The notes below the pieces were generated by a model that was not told the origin of the DNA, did no database searches, and saw only the letters and a list, made by a program, of their open reading frames with translations. 64,000 nt of DNA from the NCBI RefSeq assembly GCF_001653715.1, contig NZ_LWHQ01000038.1, positions 62,001 through 126,000 on the forward strand, written 5' to 3'. The DNA is from Methylobacterium platani. Lineage in GTDB: Bacteria > Pseudomonadota > Alphaproteobacteria > Rhizobiales > Beijerinckiaceae. Shown here piece after piece: positions 26,717-36,736 of the stretch (positions within the stretch are counted from its first letter, which is position 1; each line of letters starts with the position of its first letter). The translations under genes were made by a program, and so were the position numbers.

Positions 26717-27883
26717 GTGACGAACCCGACCCGCATCCTGCTGATCGACGACGACGCGGTCGACCGCGCGGCCGTGCGGCGGGCGCTCGCCAAGTCCGGC
26801 CTCGCCCACACCCTGACGGAGGCGGCCGGAGGCGAGGATGGCGAGCGCCTCGCCTCCGAGGAAACGTTCGACTGCATCCTGCTCGACTATCGCCTGCCGG
26901 GCATCGACACGTTCGCGCTCCTGAAGACCCTGCTGGCGGCCGAGGGCGAGGCGCGGGCGGTGCTGATGCTGACCGGCGAGGTCGACCCGGACCTGGCGAC
27001 GCGGCTGATGCGGACCGGCGCGCTGGACTACATCGACAAGGCCGAGGTCACGCCTTCCGGCCTGGCGCGGGCGATCCGCTTCGCCGAGGCACGGCGCGCC
27101 TTCCAGGCGGAACTCGCCGAAGCCCGTCGCGAGGCGGAGGCGAAGTCGCTCGAACTCGACACGCTGAACCGGCAGAAATCGCTGCTGTTCTCGATCATCG
27201 CCCACGACCTGCGCAACCCGTTCCAGGCGCTGCTCGGCCTGTCGGAAGTGCTAGGAAAGGCCGTCGCGGCGCGCGACCCCGCCTCCATCGAGCGCCGCGC
27301 CAAGGGAATCCACGAGGCGGCGACGCAGGCCTACGCCCTGCTGGAGAGCCTGTTCTCCTGGGCGAGCCTGCAGATGGACACGTTGGCGGTCACCCTCACC
27401 GACGTCGACCTCGGCATCCTGGCCGGAGACGTCCTGAAGGGAGCCGCCGAGGCCGCCTCGGACAAGGGCCTGAGCTTGGAAGCGTCCTGCGACCGCACGG
27501 TGGTGCGTGCGCAGCGGGACATGCTCGCCACGGTGTTGCGCAACCTCGTCAGCAACGCGATCAAGTTCACGCTGCCCGGCGGCACCATCAGGGTCGCCGC
27601 CCGGCGTGAGGGCGACGCGGTCGAGATCTCCGTCGCGGATACCGGCGTCGGCATGCCGCCGGGCAGGGTGGACGACCTGTTCAGGCTAGACCGGCGGACG
27701 ACGACGAACGGGACGGCGGGCGAGCGCGGGAGCGGCCTGGGCCTGCTGCTGTGCCGGGACCTCGTCGAGCGCCAGGGCGGCGTGCTCGAAGTCAGGAGTG
27801 CCATAGACCGGGGGACGACCTTCCTGTTCCGGCTGCCCGTATCCCGCACCGCGCACCTCGTATCGACCGCCACGGCATCCTGA
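26717..27883 (+). CDS. Receiver-histidine kinase fusion
   Basis: 388 residues, GTG start. N-terminal receiver (ILLIDDDAVDRAAVRR, Asp in CILLDYRLPG, DYIDKAE), a helical linker at about 125-155, then a kinase core: SIIAHDLRNPFQALLGLSEV with the phosphoacceptor His, NLVSNAIKFTLPGG, DTGVGMPP and GSGLGLLLCRDLVE. This order (receiver first) suggests it takes a phosphoryl signal and relays it onward. It sits 8 bp after the CheY-like gene, so the three genes form one relay. Confidence 0.92.
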   Translation: MTNPTRILLIDDDAVDRAAVRRALAKSGLAHTLTEAAGGEDGERLASEETFDCILLDYRLPGIDTFALLKTLLAAEGEARAVLMLTGEVDPDLATRLMRTGALDYIDKAEVTPSGLARAIRFAEARRAFQAELAEARREAEAKSLELDTLNRQKSLLFSIIAHDLRNPFQALLGLSEVLGKAVAARDPASIERRAKGIHEAATQAYALLESLFSWASLQMDTLAVTLTDVDLGILAGDVLKGAAEAASDKGLSLEASCDRTVVRAQRDMLATVLRNLVSNAIKFTLPGGTIRVAARREGDAVEISVADTGVGMPPGRVDDLFRLDRRTTTNGTAGERGSGLGLLLCRDLVERQGGVLEVRSAIDRGTTFLFRLPVSRTAHLVSTATAS

Positions 27884-28090
27884 CGGTCCGATCAGGCATG
27901 GCCTCGCAAGTCGAGTTTCATGGTTTCGCCGCCGGTGCAGGGGTGTCCCGTTGCCGGTGCGTGGTCGTCGCCATCCCAAGCAAGGTAAAGCGGCTGGCCG
28001 GTGAGCCCGGAGAAATCGAGTTTCTCGAAATCCGTTCCATGACGGTCTCGGCACCGACGCGACATCGTGCCCGTGCACGTCGTTGTGAGG

Positions 28091-28114
28091 CGGGTGTCGC
28101 GAGTGCGACACCCG
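28091..28114 (+). promoter_or_regulatory. Perfect 24-bp palindrome upstream of the second ribbon-helix-helix gene
   Basis: Ten-base arms (cgggtgtcgc / gcgacacccg) around gagt. Contains TGTC-N8-GACA like the dyad at 24822. Centre is 38 bp before the start codon at 28141. Confidence 0.65.
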
Positions 28115-28140
28115 AAAGTCGAGCTGTTAAAGGCTCCAGG

Positions 28141-28335
28141 ATGGCCGCCAAGCATTCTCGACACATCGCCCTGACCGAACCGCTGATCGCCTATGTCGAG
28201 GCCCAGGTCGCCAAGGGCGAGTACACCTGCATCAGCGAGGTCGTTAGGACGGCGCTGCGCCTGCTGATCGAGCGCGACGAGGCGAGAGCATTCCGCGGAG
28301 CCGCCAATCCCGAGGCTGCCCGTGACCGCGCCTGA
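28141..28335 (+). CDS. Second ParD-like ribbon-helix-helix protein
   Basis: 64 residues from the ATG at 28141 with ccagg upstream: MAAKHSRHIALTEPLIAYVE, then AKGEYTCISEVVRTALRLLI. Same strand-helix-helix plan as the protein at 24590, with the ISEVVRTALR motif conserved. No toxin gene adjoins it. Its last 14 bases overlap the start of the next kinase gene, mirroring the arrangement of the first copy. Confidence 0.82.
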   Translation: MAAKHSRHIALTEPLIAYVEAQVAKGEYTCISEVVRTALRLLIERDEARAFRGAANPEAARDRA

Positions 28336-31300
28336 GCAGGCCGCCCGCGATCCGGCCCGGCTTGCCGCCCTCGACGGATACGGCATCCTCGACACGCCGG
28401 CCGAGCAGGGTTTCGACGACATCGTGCTGCTTGCGTCCCGCATCTGCGGCACGCCGGTCGCCCTGGTCAGCCTCGTCGCCGGGGACCGCCAGTGGTTCAA
28501 GGCCCGCGTCGGCTTCGACCCGTGCGAGACCCCGCTGTCGCAATCGGTCTGCGCGCATGCCCTCCGACAGCCGGGCCTGCTGGTCATCTCCGACCTGACC
28601 GAGGACCCGCGCACGTGGGACAACCCCCTGGTTACGGGAGAGCCCCGGCTCAGGTTCTATGCCGGCGCCCGCCTGGAGACCCCCGACGGCATGCCGCTCG
28701 GCACCCTGTGCGTGATCGACGGGACGCCCCGGCCCGAGGGACTGACGCCTGAGCAGGCCGATTCCCTCCAGGCCTTGGCCCGGCAGGTCATGGCGCAGAT
28801 GGAGCTGCGGCGGTCAGCGGCCGTGCGCGACAACGCCCTGCGCCGGGTTCGCGAGAACGAGACCCGCCACCGGCAGATCCTCGACAGCGCCATCGACTAC
28901 GCGATGGTGACGTTGGACTTGGACGCCCGCGTGACCGGCTGGAGCGCCGGCGCCGAGGTCATCCTCGGCTGGTCGGAAGCCGAGATGCGCGGCCGGCCGG
29001 CCCACGTCTTCTTCACCGAGGAGGACGTCGCCGCGGGCATCCCCGAGGACGAGATGCGGGGCGCCAGGGAGAAGGGTCGCGGGAACGACGAACGCTGGCA
29101 CCTGCGCAAGGACGGCTCTCGGTTCTTCGCCGCGGGCGAGATGATGCCGTTGCACGCGGAGGACGGCGGGCTCGTCGGTTACCTCAAGATCCTGCGCGAC
29201 CGCACCGATCAGCACCTGGCCGGACAGGCGCTCGCGGAGTCCGAGGCGCGGCTGCGACAGGCGCAGGCGGCCGGCGGCGTCGGCCTGTTCACCGTCGACA
29301 TGGCCGACAACGTCCTCACGCCGACCCCGGAGTTCTGCCGCCTCTACGGGCTCCCCGAGCAGGCGAGCTACCCCGCGACGGCGTTCGAGGGACTGGTGAT
29401 CCCCGAGGACGCACACCTTGTCTCGACGGCGGAGAGCCGTCGGGAGGGCGGTCCGCCCCGGGACGTCGAATACCGCATCCGTCGTCCCGACACCGGCGAG
29501 CTGCGGTGGATCGCCCGCAAGGGCGAGATCGACCACGACCCGTCCGGCCGACCGGTCCGGTTCTCCGGAGTGGCACGCGACGTCACCGAGCAGCGCAAGG
29601 CCCGCGACGCGCTCGCGGTCAGCGAGAAACGCTACCGGACCCTGTTCGACAGCATCGGCGAAGGCTTCTGCGTCATCCGATTCCTGGACGGGCCTCGCGG
29701 ACCCCTCAGCGACTACGTGCATGTCGAGGCCAATCGCGCCTTCGCGCACCATCTCGGAATCGACGACGCGGTAGGGCGGACGTTGCGCGACATTATCCCC
29801 GACGAGGGAGCCGAGGGCTGGCTCGGGATCTACGGCGACGTGCTGCGCACCGGTGAGCCCGTCCGGTTCCAGCGCCAGTTCGCGCCGAACGGCCGTCACC
29901 TGGAGGTCGCCGCGCATCGCGTCGAGCCGGCCAGCCGCAGGGAGGTCGCGGTGCTGTTCACCGACGTCACCGCCCGCAAGGAGGCGGAGGCGGCCCTGCG
30001 CGCGAGCGAGGCGCTGGCGCGTGAGAACGTGCAGCGCGTCCAGTTGGCCCTCGCGGCCGGCGCGATCATCGGCACCTGGCTCTGGGACCTTCCCAACGAC
30101 CGTTTCACGGTCGATGCGGCGTTCGCCTGCGCCTGCGCCTGCGCCTGCGCCTTCGGCCTCGACCCCGCGCTCGGCAGGGAAGGCATCCCGCTCGCCCGGA
30201 TCGTCGAGACCGTCCATCCCGACGATCAGGCCGGATTGGCCGAAGCCATGAACGTCGCCATCGCGCGCGGGGGGCCCTACGCCCCCCAGTATCGCGTGCG
30301 CCGCGCCGATGGACGCTACTACTGGATCGAGGCGAACGGCCGGGTCGAGCATGCCGCCGACGGAACGCCGATGAGCTTCCCAGGGGTTCTCCTCGACGTG
30401 GAGGACCGGCGTGCGGTGGAGGCCGAGCGCGACCGCGTCGCCGCGGACCTGCGCGCCCTCAACGAGACGCTGGCGGCCCAGGTCGCCGAGCGCACCTATG
30501 AGCGCGACCGAATCTGGCACGTGAGCCGCGACATGCTCGGGGTCGCCGACGCGAACGGTGTCTGGGTGAGCATCAACCCGGCTTGGCACCGCATCCTGGG
30601 ATGGGACTATCATGACATCGTCGGCAAGACCTCGGAGTGGCTCGAACACCCGGACGACCGCGAGAGGACCCGGGCCGAAGTCGCGCACCTCGCCGCCGGC
30701 GGCCTGACGCTCGCGTTCGAGAATCGCTTTCGCGCCCGAGACGGCAGCTACCGTACGCTGTCCTGGACCGCCGTGCCGGTCGAGGGACTACTCTACTGCG
30801 TATCCCGCGACGTGACGCTGGAGAAGGAGCGCGCCGAGACCCTGCTCCAGGTCGAGGAGGCGTTGCGGCAATCGCAGAAGCTGGAGGCGGTCGGACAGTT
30901 AACCGGGGGCGTCGCGCACGATTTCAACAACCTGCTCACCGTCATCAAGTCGTCGACCGACCTGCTCAAGCGGCCGGACCTGACGGAGGACCGGCGGGTC
31001 CGCTACATCGCCGCGATCTCCGATACCGTCGACCGGGCAGCCAAGCTCACCGGGCCCTCCTCGCCTTCGCCCGGCGCCAGGCTCTGCGGCCGGAGGTATT
31101 CGACGCCGGCCGGAGCGTGAGGTCCATTGGCGAGATGGTCGAGACCCTGACCGGGGCCCGCATCGCCGTCTCGATCCGGGTCGGCGGCGAGCCTTGCCAC
31201 ATTCATGCAGACCCGAGCCAGTTCGACACCGCGCTGGTGAACATGGCCGTCAATGCTCGGGACGCCATGGACGGCGAGGGCCGCCTCGACATTTCGGTGG

Positions 31301-32013
31301 AGGCGGTGGGCGTCGTGCCGGCGATGCGCTCGCATCCCGCGCTGATCGGCGATTACGTCCGGATCGCGCTGTCCGACACCGGCTCCGGCATCCCGGCCGA
31401 GCAGATCGACCGGATCTTCGAGCCGTTCTTCACGACGAAGGGCGTCGGCCAGGGCACCGGGCTCGGGCTGTCCCAGGTGTTCGGGTTCGCCAAGCAGTCG
31501 GGCGGTGAGGTGAAGGTCGAGAGCGAGGTCGGTCGCGGCACCACGTTCGCCCTTTACCTTCCGCGGGCGGAAAAGGGTGAAGGTGGTGTCGAGGATGCGG
31601 TGCCGGCGGATGCAGTCGTCGACGGGCGTGGGACCTGCGTGCTGGTGGTAGAGGACAACCGGGACGTCGGAACCTTCTCGACCCAGACCCTGCAGGAACT
31701 CGGCTACGGCACGCACTGGGTCGCCGATGCCGACGAGGCCCTGGCGACCCTGGCCGCCAAGCCGGACACCTACGACGTGGTGTTCTCCGACGTGGTCATG
31801 CCGGGCATGAACGGGGTCGAGCTCGGGCGCGAGGTCCGGCGGTTGTATCCCGGCCTGCCGGTGGTGCTTACCAGCGGCTACAGCCATTTCCTCGCCCAGG
31901 AGAGCGACCACGGCTTCGAGCTCCTGCAGAAGCCGTACTCGGTCGAGGCGCTGTCGCGCATCCTCCGCCGCGCCTCCTCGAAGCCCCGGCGACGCAGGAA
32001 GGCGGCGGAATAG
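28322..32013 (+). pseudogene. GAF-multi-PAS hybrid histidine kinase, split by a frameshift
   Basis: The first frame (28322-31120, 932 residues, GTG start) has GAF at about 10-165, PAS-like domains at about 180-290, 300-425, 430-560, 568-695 and 720-840, and the DHp helix with [20 protein letters not shown]. After RAAKLTG (about 31050) the frame shifts and ends in 18 odd residues. The second frame continues with [15 protein letters not shown], the ATPase domain ([34 protein letters not shown]) and a receiver ([23 protein letters not shown]) to 32013. Comparison with the sister kinases indicates one base lost. This separates the phosphoacceptor from its ATPase. A sequencing error cannot be excluded. 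Confidence 0.85.
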
Positions 32014-32159
32014 CCGGGGCCGGGAAAACCCGCCGATGGACGATCCCGACTAACCGACCAGGAACAGCCACCTTTCGCCGACCCGGCGTGTGGCATCGCC
32101 GCCTATCTAACCCGCCCCGGACAGGTTAGAGGCTTTCGGAGATGGCTAGGATGATTTGA

Positions 32160-33034
32160 TGACGACAGACGGCGCCGAGGTCCTGAGCAAGACCGTCACG
32201 CAGGACGAGGCCGCCATCCTCGACGCCTGGAACGCGGCCCTGCGGGAGGGGACCTCCCTCCAAAGCGGCCGCATCCGCGAGGCCGAGCTCCAGACCCAGG
32301 TCAAGGCCGTGTTCGGCCAGCTCCGGGACGCGCTCGCGTCGGGCGGCCTCGACGCCGACGCGGTGGGCTTCGCATCCCTGCGCGAGACCCTCGCCGACAT
32401 CTCCCGCTCGCGGGCGATCCAGGGCTTCACCCCCACCGACACCGCCAACTTCGTCTTCTCGCTCAAGGAGCCGATCTTCGAGGCCCTGAAGCGCGCGTCC
32501 GGCACGGACGCGACGTCCCTCGCGGCCGGCATCTGGGCGGCGGGCAAGGTCCTCGACCGGCTCGGCCTTCAGACCATGGAGGTTTTCCTGGCGAGCCGCG
32601 AGGAGGTGATCGGGCGCCAGGGGCAGGAGATCGCCGAGCTCTCCACGCCCGTGGTGCGCCTCTGGGACGGCATCCTGGCGCTGCCGCTGATCGGCACCCT
32701 CGACAGCGCCCGCACCGGCGTCGTGATGGAGAACCTGCTCCAGGCCATCGTCGACGAGGAGGCCGAGATCGCCATCATCGACATTACCGGCGTCCCGACC
32801 GTCGACACCCTGGTGGCGCAGCACCTGCTGAAGACCGTCGCGGCGGCGCGCCTGATGGGGGCCGACTGCATCGTCTCCGGCATCAGGCCGCAGATCGCCC
32901 AAACCATGGTCCATCTTGGCGTGGAGCTAAACGTCGTCTCGAAGGCCAACCTGGCCGACGCCTTCGCGGTTGCCCTGAGGCGGACCGGCCGCAAGGTGGT
33001 GCGGCAGCAGGCGGCGGTCGAGGAGCGCCGCTGA
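32160..33034 (+). CDS. rsbR: RsbR-type stressosome co-antagonist
   Basis: 291 residues; the first codons are ATGATG-like and start choice is minor. The N-terminal 150 residues are a helical sensor domain of the RsbR kind (TQVKAVFGQLRDALASGGLD). The C-terminal STAS domain (STPVVRLWDGILALPLIGTL, then DITGVPTVDTLVAQHLLKTV) keeps the threonine next to the conserved DITGVPTVDT block that RsbT phosphorylates in relatives. First gene of the RsbRST set. Confidence 0.92.
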
Positions 33035-33038
33035 CGCC

Positions 33039-33440
33039 ATGGAGCGCATCCCGATCCTCAAGCTGGGTGGCGTGCTGATCGTCACCATCCAGGTCGACAT
33101 GCACGACCGCCTCGCGCTCGCCCTGGAGGAGGACCTCACGGCGATGATTGCGCGCACCGGCGCGCGCGGCGTCCTGCTCGAAATCTCGGCGCTGGAAATC
33201 GTCGATTCCTTCATCGGCCGCATGCTGGTGAGTATCGCCGCGGTCTCGCGCGTCCTCGACGCCGAGACCGTCGTGGCGGGCATGCGGCCCGCGGTCGCCA
33301 TCACGTTGGTCGAGCTCGGCCTGGAGCTCACCGGCATCAGGACCGCGCTCAACGTCGAGCGGGGCATGGCGCTGATCCAGGCCCGGATTTCCGAGGAGGA
33401 CGACGGACACGGGAGCGACCGTGACCGTCACGAAGACTGA
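33039..33440 (+). CDS. rsbS: RsbS-type stressosome antagonist
   Basis: 133 residues, a single STAS domain: MERIPILKLGGVLIVTIQVD, then LEISALEIVDSFIGRMLVSI. The serine in VDSFIGR corresponds to the serine phosphorylated by RsbT. Starts four bases after rsbR and overlaps rsbT by 20 bases, so the core complex is coexpressed. Confidence 0.93.
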   Translation: MERIPILKLGGVLIVTIQVDMHDRLALALEEDLTAMIARTGARGVLLEISALEIVDSFIGRMLVSIAAVSRVLDAETVVAGMRPAVAITLVELGLELTGIRTALNVERGMALIQARISEEDDGHGSDRDRHED

Positions 33441-33777
33441 GACCTTGCCCGTCAGATCCGGCGACGACGTCGTCCGCGTGCGCCAGCGCGTGCGTGCGCT
33501 CGCCGTGGAGATCGGCCTCGGCCTCGTCGACCAGACCAAGATCGTCACCGCCGCGAGCGAGCTCGCCCGGAACACCCTCGACTATGGCGGCGGCGGCGAC
33601 GTCCTCTTGGAGATCGTCCATGCCGGGATGCGAAAGGGCTTACGTCTGACCTTCGAGGACCAGGGGCCGGGCATAACCGACATCGAGCAGGCGATGACGG
33701 ACTGCTTCACCACCGGCCGCGGCATGGGGCTCGGCCTCGGCGGAGCGAAGCGGCTCTCTAACGAGTTCCACATCTAA
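33421..33777 (+). CDS. rsbT: RsbT-type switch kinase, shortened by an in-frame stop
   Basis: 118 residues, GTG start. ATPase motifs of the GHKL fold are present: SELARNTLDYGGGG (N box), FEDQGPGI (G1) and GRGMGLGLGGAKRL (G2). The protein ends ...SNEFHI at a TAA at 33775-33777, yet the same frame continues STPGSGTRVTIARWK to a TAG at 33823, exactly the expected RsbT tail with its last beta strand. A single base change in one codon explains this. Activity may be reduced, or the stop may be read through. Confidence 0.88.
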   Translation: MTVTKTETLPVRSGDDVVRVRQRVRALAVEIGLGLVDQTKIVTAASELARNTLDYGGGGDVLLEIVHAGMRKGLRLTFEDQGPGITDIEQAMTDCFTTGRGMGLGLGGAKRLSNEFHI

Positions 33778-33827
33778 TCGACGCCCGGTTCAGGCACGCG
33801 CGTGACCATCGCGCGCTGGAAGTAGCC

Positions 33828-34823
33828 ATGGACCGCGTCACCGTCACCGAAGCGAGCCAGGTTGCCGAGGCGCGGCGACGGGCCGTCGCCGCCGCGCAAT
33901 CCATCGGCTTCGACGAGACCGCGGCCGGCCGGGTGGCCCTGGTCGCGACCGAGCTCGCCACCAACATCGTCAAGTACGGGGTGCCCGGCGAGATCCTCGT
34001 CGGCACCTACGAGGATTGCACCGGCTCCGGGGTCGAGATCCTCGCCCTCGACAAGGGACCCGGCGTCTCGGACCTCGGGTCGGCCCTCCGCGACGGGCAT
34101 TCCACCGGCGGCAGCCCCGGAGAGGGCCTCGGCGCGGTGCGGCGGCTGTCCGACGCTTTCGACATCGCCTCCCGGCCCGGCGGAGGCACCGCGGTGATGG
34201 CGCGTCTGTCGGGCGTGCGGCCGGCCGCCTCGCAAGCACTGCCAGCCTTCGGCGCGGTTACGGTGCCACTCAAGGGCGAGACGGCCAACGGCGATGCCTA
34301 CGCGGTGCGCGAGCGGGCTGACGGCTGGACGGCCATCGTGGCCGATGGGCTCGGCCACGGGCCGGAGGCGGCCAAGGCATCCGAGGAGGCCCTTAGGCTG
34401 TTCCACCGGAACCAGGACAGGCCGCCGGCCACGATCCTCGCCGCCATCCATGCGGGTCTCTCCCACACCCGGGGCGGGGCGGTCTCCGTCGCGCGCTACG
34501 AGCGGGATCGGGAAACCGTCGCGCTCGCAGGCATCGGCAACGTGCTGGGGGCCGTCGTCTCCGGCACGGCGACCAAGCGAACGGTCAGCCTTGCCGGCAC
34601 CGCCGGTCATGCGGCTAGGCGCATCCAGGAGTTCGAGTACCCGATGCGGCAGGACGATCTCTTCGTGCTCTGCTCGGATGGCATCGCGACCGGATGGTCC
34701 CTCGACGCTTTCCCCGGCATCGCCGGGGCGCATCCGGCGCTCGTGGCGGGCCTGATCTACCGGGACTTCGCCCGGGTCCGCGACGACGCTACCGTCCTAG
34801 TCGTTCGGGACGCCGCCGCATGA
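33828..34823 (+). CDS. ATPase-PP2C phosphatase of the RsbX/SpoIIE type
   Basis: 331 residues. The N-terminal half is a GHKL anti-sigma-like ATPase domain (VATELATNIVKYGVPG, LALDKGPGVSDLG, GEGLGAVRRLSDAFD). The C-terminal half, from about residue 140, is a PP2C/SpoIIE phosphatase domain with metal-binding aspartates in IVADGLGHGPEA, LCSDGIATGW and RDDATVLVV. In stressosome systems such a protein resets phosphorylated RsbR and RsbS. It follows rsbT by 50 bp and overlaps the next gene as ATGA. Confidence 0.9.
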   Translation: MDRVTVTEASQVAEARRRAVAAAQSIGFDETAAGRVALVATELATNIVKYGVPGEILVGTYEDCTGSGVEILALDKGPGVSDLGSALRDGHSTGGSPGEGLGAVRRLSDAFDIASRPGGGTAVMARLSGVRPAASQALPAFGAVTVPLKGETANGDAYAVRERADGWTAIVADGLGHGPEAAKASEEALRLFHRNQDRPPATILAAIHAGLSHTRGGAVSVARYERDRETVALAGIGNVLGAVVSGTATKRTVSLAGTAGHAARRIQEFEYPMRQDDLFVLCSDGIATGWSLDAFPGIAGAHPALVAGLIYRDFARVRDDATVLVVRDAAA

Positions 34824-36736
34824 GGTGGCCGCTCCTCGCCACACAGGTCGAGCACGAGGACGACATCATCACGGTGCGCCAGCGCGTGCGCCGGCTGGCC
34901 GAGCGCCTCGGCTTCGAGGTCCAGGACCAGACCCGCATCGCCACGGCCGTGTCCGAGATCGCGCGCAACGCCTACGGCTACGCCGGCGGCGGCCGGGTCG
35001 AGTACGGCCTCGACGAGGAAAGCGGCGGACAGTCCCTCGTCGTCCGCGTCCGCGACCAGGGGCCGGGCATCCCCCACCTCGATGACGTCCTTCAGGGACG
35101 CTATCGCTCGACGACGGGCCTCGGCATCGGCATCACCGGCTCCCGCCGGCTGATGGACCGCTTCGAGATCGAGACCGAGCTCGGCAAGGGCACGCTCGTG
35201 ACCTTCGCCAAGCGGCTGCCGCACGGCACGATATCCTTCACCGGAAAGAGGCTCGCGAGCCTGGCGGAGGATGTCGCCCGGGCGCGGACCGAGGAACCGC
35301 TGGTCGCCTTGCGGGAGCAGAACCGCGAGCTACTGCGCAGCCTCGCCGAGCTCGCCGAGCGCCAGGAAGAGGCGGAGCGCCTGAACCGCGAGCTCGCCGA
35401 GACCAACCGCGGGGTGGTCGCGCTGCATGCCGAGCTGGAGGACCAGGCCGAGCGGTTGCGCCAGGCTGGGGCCTCGCTGGAGACCCAGGTCGCCGCGCGG
35501 ACGGCGGAGCTCGCTGAGGCGAACGCTCGCCTCGTCGCCGAGGCAGCCGAACGCGAACGGATGGAGCACGACCTGCGTCAGTCGCAGAAGCTGGAGGCCG
35601 TGGGCCAGCTCACCGGCGGCGTCGCGCACGATTTCAACAATTTGCTGACCATCATCAGGTCCTCTGTGGACTTCCTGCGCCGCCCGGACCTGCCCGAGGA
35701 CCGGCGCAAGCGGTACATGGATGCGGTCTCGGACACGGTCGACCGGGCCGCCAAGCTCACGGGGCAGCTTCTTGCCTTCGCGCGCCGGCAATCCCTCAAG
35801 CCCGAGGTGTTCGATGTCGGCGAGCGCCTGCGTAGCGTCGCCGACATGCTCGATACCATCACCGGTGCCCGCATCCGCGTGAGGGTCGAGGCTCCCGAAG
35901 GAGCCGCACTGGTACGCGCCGACGTCAACCAGTTCGAGACGGCGGTGGTGAACGCCGCGGTAAATGCCCGCGACGCCATGGACGGCGTCGGGACGCTGAC
36001 GATGCGGGTGCTCGTCGGGCAGCCCATGCCGTCGATCCGCGGCCATGGCGGCGCGCGCGGGCCGTTCGTGGCCGTCTCCCTAACTGACACCGGCGCGGGC
36101 ATCCCCGCCGACGTCCTCGGACGCATCTTCGAGCCGTTCTTCACGACGAAGGTCGTCGGGCGTGGCACCGGGCTTGGGCTCTCACAGGTGTTCGGCTTCG
36201 CCAAGCAGTCCGGCGGCGACGTCGACGTGTCGAGCGAGGTCGGGCAGGGCACGACCTTCACCCTCTACCTCCCCGAGGTCTCGGATGAGCCGGCCGAGAT
36301 GCCGGTCCCAGGCCCCGACGCCGGGGCGACGCCCTCCGGCCAGGGCCAACCGGTCCTGCTCGTCGAGGACAACCTGGAGGTCGGGCGCTTCTGCGCCCAG
36401 ATCCTGGAGGACCTTGGCTACGCGCCGGAATGGGTCGTCAACGCCGAGGAGGCGCTCGAACGCCTGGGCGCCGACGGCGCCGGCTTCCGGGCCGTGTTTT
36501 CCGACGTGGTCATGCCAGGCATGGGGGGCATCGAGCTCGCTAAGGCGCTCCGCATCCGAATGCCCACCCTGCCGGTGGTGCTGGCCTCGGGCTACAGCCA
36601 TGTCCTGGCGCGCGAGGACAGCCACGGCTTTGAGCTCCTGCACAAGCCGTACTCGGCCGCTCAAATCGGCCAAGTCCTGAGCCGGGTCATCGCGGCCTCT
36701 TGCACTCCCGTTGGCCGGAACGGACCGAAGCGGTGA
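34820..36736 (+). CDS. RsbT-like domain fused to a hybrid histidine kinase
   Basis: 638 residues from the ATG at 34820. Residues 1-130 form an RsbT-like GHKL domain (TVRQRVRRLAERLGFEVQDQ, AVSEIARNAYGYAGGG, VRDQGPGIPHL, GLGIGITGSRRLMDRF). A coiled coil at about 150-270 leads to DHp ([20 protein letters not shown]), an ATPase domain ([34 protein letters not shown]) and a receiver ([30 protein letters not shown]). It could receive a stressosome signal through the first domain and give a phosphorelay output. Confidence 0.9.
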   Translation: MRWPLLATQVEHEDDIITVRQRVRRLAERLGFEVQDQTRIATAVSEIARNAYGYAGGGRVEYGLDEESGGQSLVVRVRDQGPGIPHLDDVLQGRYRSTTGLGIGITGSRRLMDRFEIETELGKGTLVTFAKRLPHGTISFTGKRLASLAEDVARARTEEPLVALREQNRELLRSLAELAERQEEAERLNRELAETNRGVVALHAELEDQAERLRQAGASLETQVAARTAELAEANARLVAEAAERERMEHDLRQSQKLEAVGQLTGGVAHDFNNLLTIIRSSVDFLRRPDLPEDRRKRYMDAVSDTVDRAAKLTGQLLAFARRQSLKPEVFDVGERLRSVADMLDTITGARIRVRVEAPEGAALVRADVNQFETAVVNAAVNARDAMDGVGTLTMRVLVGQPMPSIRGHGGARGPFVAVSLTDTGAGIPADVLGRIFEPFFTTKVVGRGTGLGLSQVFGFAKQSGGDVDVSSEVGQGTTFTLYLPEVSDEPAEMPVPGPDAGATPSGQGQPVLLVEDNLEVGRFCAQILEDLGYAPEWVVNAEEALERLGADGAGFRAVFSDVVMPGMGGIELAKALRIRMPTLPVVLASGYSHVLAREDSHGFELLHKPYSAAQIGQVLSRVIAASCTPVGRNGPKR

